Below, in pieces: positions 63,401 to 64,000 of a stretch of DNA of 64,000 bases. The notes beneath the pieces were generated by a model that had not been told where the DNA came from, did not search any database, and was given only the letters and a program-made list of their open reading frames with translations. A program made the position numbers and the translations under genes. How positions within the stretch are numbered: the stretch's first letter is position 1; every line of letters starts with the position of its first letter. This DNA comes from Pseudomonas chlororaphis subsp. piscium (lineage in GTDB: Bacteria > Pseudomonadota > Gammaproteobacteria > Pseudomonadales > Pseudomonadaceae), in contig NZ_CP027707.1 in assembly GCF_003850345.1 (NCBI RefSeq), positions 1,674,001-1,738,000 of the forward strand, in the 5' to 3' direction.

Positions 63401-64000
63401 TGAACCTGGATCACAACCTGACGGCGGGCCGGGTGGGCATGGAGTACGCCTTCAATGGCGGGGCCTACACCGCGATCGCCGACGGCGGAAACTTCACCGC
63501 GGGGGCGGACGGCACCTACCAGATCCACATCACCAACCTGACCAACCCCAGCGGCGGCAACGCCAACGGTTCGGAAAACTACCAGCTGACCATGACCGTC
63601 AACTACGCCGGCGGCCAGGACTCCACGCCGGATTACCACGGCACCTACACCGCCAGCGACAGCCATGGCGGCAGCGACAGCGCGGCGGTGAGCATCAGCT
63701 ATCAGGGCGGCCATACCCTGACCGGCACCGCTGGCGACGATGTGCTGCTGGCCGGCAGCGGCGACAACCTGATCAATGCCGGCGATGGCAACGACGTGCT
63801 CATCGCTGGCAGTGGCAACAACACCCTGCACGGCGACGCTGGTAACGACCTGCTGTTCAGCGGGCCGGGTAACGACCTGCTCGACGGCGGCACAGGCAAC
63901 GACACCGCCAGCTACGCCCATGCCAGTGCCGGGGTCACGGTCAATCTCGGGCTGCTCGGTGCGCAGAATACCGGTGGCGCCGGTACCGACATCCTGACCG
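57415..64000 (+). CDS. lapA: LapA/MapA-type large adhesin, right end beyond the window
   Basis: At least 2195 residues with no stop in the window; ATG at 57415 after GCGGAGGAAGTGCTC. The N-terminus (MARLIGVVSKVIGQVVAVAA; VLVEGDRLFAGDQLAT; LQNGQELTLGRDSSLQ) is the LapA retention module that plugs the outer-membrane pore. T115-A-A-G118 is the LapG protease site, followed by HTFVLLEEVAGRVEPIIGFP. Five repeats of about 245 residues cover bases 57973 to about 61660. A von Willebrand A domain has the MIDAS motif DVSGS at residues 1573-1577 (LLLVIDVSGSMVDPSG). RTX nonapeptides (GNDVLIAGSG, GNDLLFSGPG, GNDLLDGGTG) run from about residue 2103. It should anchor cells to surfaces and to each other. MapA, a shorter relative with the same N-terminus, is the alternative. 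Confidence 0.9.
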   Translation, partial: MARLIGVVSKVIGQVVAVAADGSRRVLVEGDRLFAGDQLATGAEGAVAVHLQNGQELTLGRDSSLQMTPQLLANQAPHVQAPEAVTPSEAQLTDVEQLQKAIVAGADPTQTGEATAAGPGATGGSAGALGGGHTFVLLEEVAGRVEPIIGFPTAGFNGIPEFVPERIAAVPPSDDGDIAPPPPPNNPVTLGGLSVANGELTLSEANLPQGSASNPAALVQNGTFSVSAPDGLLNLSVGGIAVVSGGVAAGFPQSITTALGNTLTVTGFDPATGTVSYSYTLVGNEIHSAADGANNLSEHFTVLASDSNGDSASNSLDINITDDVPQAFNDSNGVASESQLTLSGNVLTNDVQGADRVPSGPITAGTFNGTYGTLVLAADGTYTYTVHTSDPAFLALKGGGNGTDSFTYTLTDADGDSSTANLVLQVHNNDDPVVIQGLNLEGAELTVYEKNLADGSSPDAGALTQSGTFNVSALDGLSTMTVGGITLVSGGVAAGFPQSISTGLGNTLTITGYDPGTGVVSYSYTLVDNEAHPTGNGSNTLGESFTVVATDVDGSSTSGSLDINVVDDLPTAANDSNAGIASESQLTLSGNVLTNDVQGADRVPSGPITAGTFNGTYGTLVLAADGTYTYTVHTSDPAFLALKGGGNGTESFTYTLTDADGDTSTANLVLQVHNNDDGVTLNGLDSNGGELTVYEKNLSDGSSPDAGALTQSGSFTVTALDGLQTLTVGGINVVTGGVAAGFPQSVTTALGNTLTITGYNAATGVISYSYTLVDNEDHPTANGANSLSEHFNVVATDVDGSTASGSLDVNVVDDLPTAVNDSNGVASESQLVLSGNVLTNDVQGADRVPSGPVTAGTFTGTYGTLVLAADGTYTYTLNTADADFKALHGNGNGTETFAYTITDADGDPSIANLVLNIHNNDDDVTLNGLDSNGGELTVYEKNLSDGSSPNAGALTQSGTFTVTALDGLQTLTVGGISVISGGVAAGFPQSITTDLGNTLTITGYNAATGVISYSYTLADNEDHPTANGANSLSEHFNVVATDTDGSTASGSLDVNVVDDLPTAVNDSNGVASESQLVLSGNVLSNDVQGADRVPSGPVTAGTFTGTYGTLVLAADGTYTYTLNTADADFKALHGNGNGTETFAYTITDADGDPSTANLVLSIHNNDDGVTLDCLDIPGGELTVYEKHLSDGTSPNAPALTQSGFFIVTAPDGLQTLTVGGINVVTGGAAAGFPQSMTTALGNTLTITGYDASTGVVSYSYTLLDNENHPTGLGANSIAEHFTVLASDSDGSSASGVIDVNIVDDLPTANPDVVMADQGTTISGNVLGNDIGGADGPAATGAVVGVRAGSDTSTSAIGGLNTTINGLYGTLTLDAFGNATYHSYPNSVTAPDSEDVFVYTVRDADGDESTTTITIQICGNQLTAVTDQDVTVFEKALDLSKDGQDLAAGTVIGSDPGNTGETATGTLVGSVTGGSGAITYTLVGSATGTYGQILLNPDGTYRYTLTSAPKTQPNANDGPNVLSESFTYKATDAVGNTTTSTIQISIVDDVPKAVASERAVTALEVDSNLLLVIDVSGSMVDPSGVPGLSRLDLAKQAISALLDKYDDMGDVKVQIVTFSSSATDKTPIWVDVATAKSIIASLTAGGGTNYDAAVAAAKLAFVTSGQITGAQNVGYFFSDGKPTDGQEIGTADETAWKAFLDANGIKNYAIGLGSGVSNSNLDPLAYDGSTHIDTNAVVVTDLNQLDSVLAGTVQGTPVTGSLLGEGGSFGADGGFIKTLVVDGTTYTYDPKGNSNQGSLSFSGGVNHGTFNTLDNSLSIATNNGGTLVVKLDTGDYTYSSQKITSAVLTETVGFTASDNDGDLASSTLVIKVNPNAAPMAGDDHIITNILSGTILVPADALLANDSDANGDPLTAAPTSFNTGWLSPGADFTAGSLQTIGFTGGSSQTLTVARASFNANTAAMTAAVVISGFLGSINNGNDNDEDVISVNLKQGETLNLDHNLTAGRVGMEYAFNGGAYTAIADGGNFTAGADGTYQIHITNLTNPSGGNANGSENYQLTMTVNYAGGQDSTPDYHGTYTASDSHGGSDSAAVSISYQGGHTLTGTAGDDVLLAGSGDNLINAGDGNDVLIAGSGNNTLHGDAGNDLLFSGPGNDLLDGGTGNDTASYAHASAGVTVNLGLLGAQNTGGAGTDILT
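57757..57768 (+). other. LapG-type proteolytic cleavage site (TAAG) coding segment
   Basis: Codes for T-A-A-G at residues 115-118 of the adhesin, in the context GEATAAGPGATGG. In P. fluorescens LapA the protease LapG cuts at the same kind of TAAG motif near residue 108, freeing the adhesin when LapD no longer holds LapG. Confidence 0.75.
57973..61660 (+). repeat. Five tandem adhesin repeats of about 245 codons
   Basis: Boundaries are clearest at the HNNDD codons (58693, 59431, 60166, 60901). Units: 57973-58707 (735 bases), 58708-59445 (738), 59446-60180 (735), 60181-60915 (735) and a more diverged fifth from 60916. Each unit has ELTVYEKNL, VSGGVAAGFPQS, YSYTLVDNE, DDLPTA, SGNVLTNDVQGADRVPSG and TDADGD motifs, like cadherin/VCBS-type Ca-binding repeats. 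The third and fourth are nearly identical in DNA. Confidence 0.85.

Noticed and set aside
57424..63921. Very long open frames on the minus strand (669 and 1225 residues) rich in Val, Ala, Gly, Gln and Asp
   Set aside because: They are antisense to the repetitive adhesin gene. The repeats and high GC keep the opposite strand open; the plus strand has the recognisable retention module, vWA and RTX motifs.

Overview
The window is high-GC chromosomal DNA of a fluorescent-group Pseudomonas, with P. fluorescens, P. protegens or P. chlororaphis relatives most likely. Evidence is the set of Pseudomonas-like genes (gbuA/gbuR guanidinobutyrate locus, LapA-type adhesin with its own type I exporter, YbdG-type channel, AzoR with a LysR partner) and scattered REP elements of the GTAGGAGCGAGGCTTGC type. 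No rRNA, tRNA or CRISPR array was seen.

1-10.4 kb: a truncated tyrosine recombinase lies beside a long minus-strand operon that reads from 9400 down to 428: MFS transporter, NTF2-like protein, Rieske oxygenase reductase, alpha and beta subunits, tryptophan 2-monooxygenase (iaaM type), indoleacetamide hydrolase (iaaH type) and tryptophan permease (mtr). A divergent LysR regulator at 9520 has a textbook T-N11-A palindrome between it and the operon. The cluster imports Trp, makes indole-3-acetamide and indole-3-acetate, and may oxidise an indolic intermediate and export it. This is the most interesting metabolic unit in the window.

10.4-22.2 kb: housekeeping and accessory genes: GNAT/FemAB-like protein, aquaporin Z, ABC exporter, periplasmic cyclophilin, alpha/beta hydrolase, LysR plus azoreductase, YigM-type EamA permease, YbdG mechanosensitive channel, DEAD-box helicase.

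22.4-35.3 kb: an accessory island. A contact-dependent inhibition (CDI) locus has lost most of CdiB and the secretion domain of CdiA by deletion, but keeps an intact C-terminal nuclease toxin module and an overlapping immunity gene. Next come a frameshifted SymE-like remnant, a small unknown gene and a tightly coupled three-gene operon of coiled-coil, membrane and Ser-rich proteins of unknown function.

35.3-51.8 kb: AraC/GyrI regulator, DUF899 protein, lipoprotein, TorF-type porin, CvfB-like RNA-binding protein, EamA and YbfB-type permeases with a LysR, a 42-residue protein, an MBL hydrolase with an ACP-like protein that lacks the phosphopantetheine serine, then the guanidinobutyrate locus (SSS permease, NCS1 permease, NTF2-like protein, gbuA, divergent gbuR) and the tRNA-modifying TapT.

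51.9-64.0 kb: a LapEBC-type type I secretion system on the minus strand, divergent from a LapA/MapA-type biofilm adhesin that runs off the right edge. The adhesin shows a retention module, a LapG-type cleavage site, five repeats of about 245 residues, a von Willebrand A domain and the first RTX nonapeptides.
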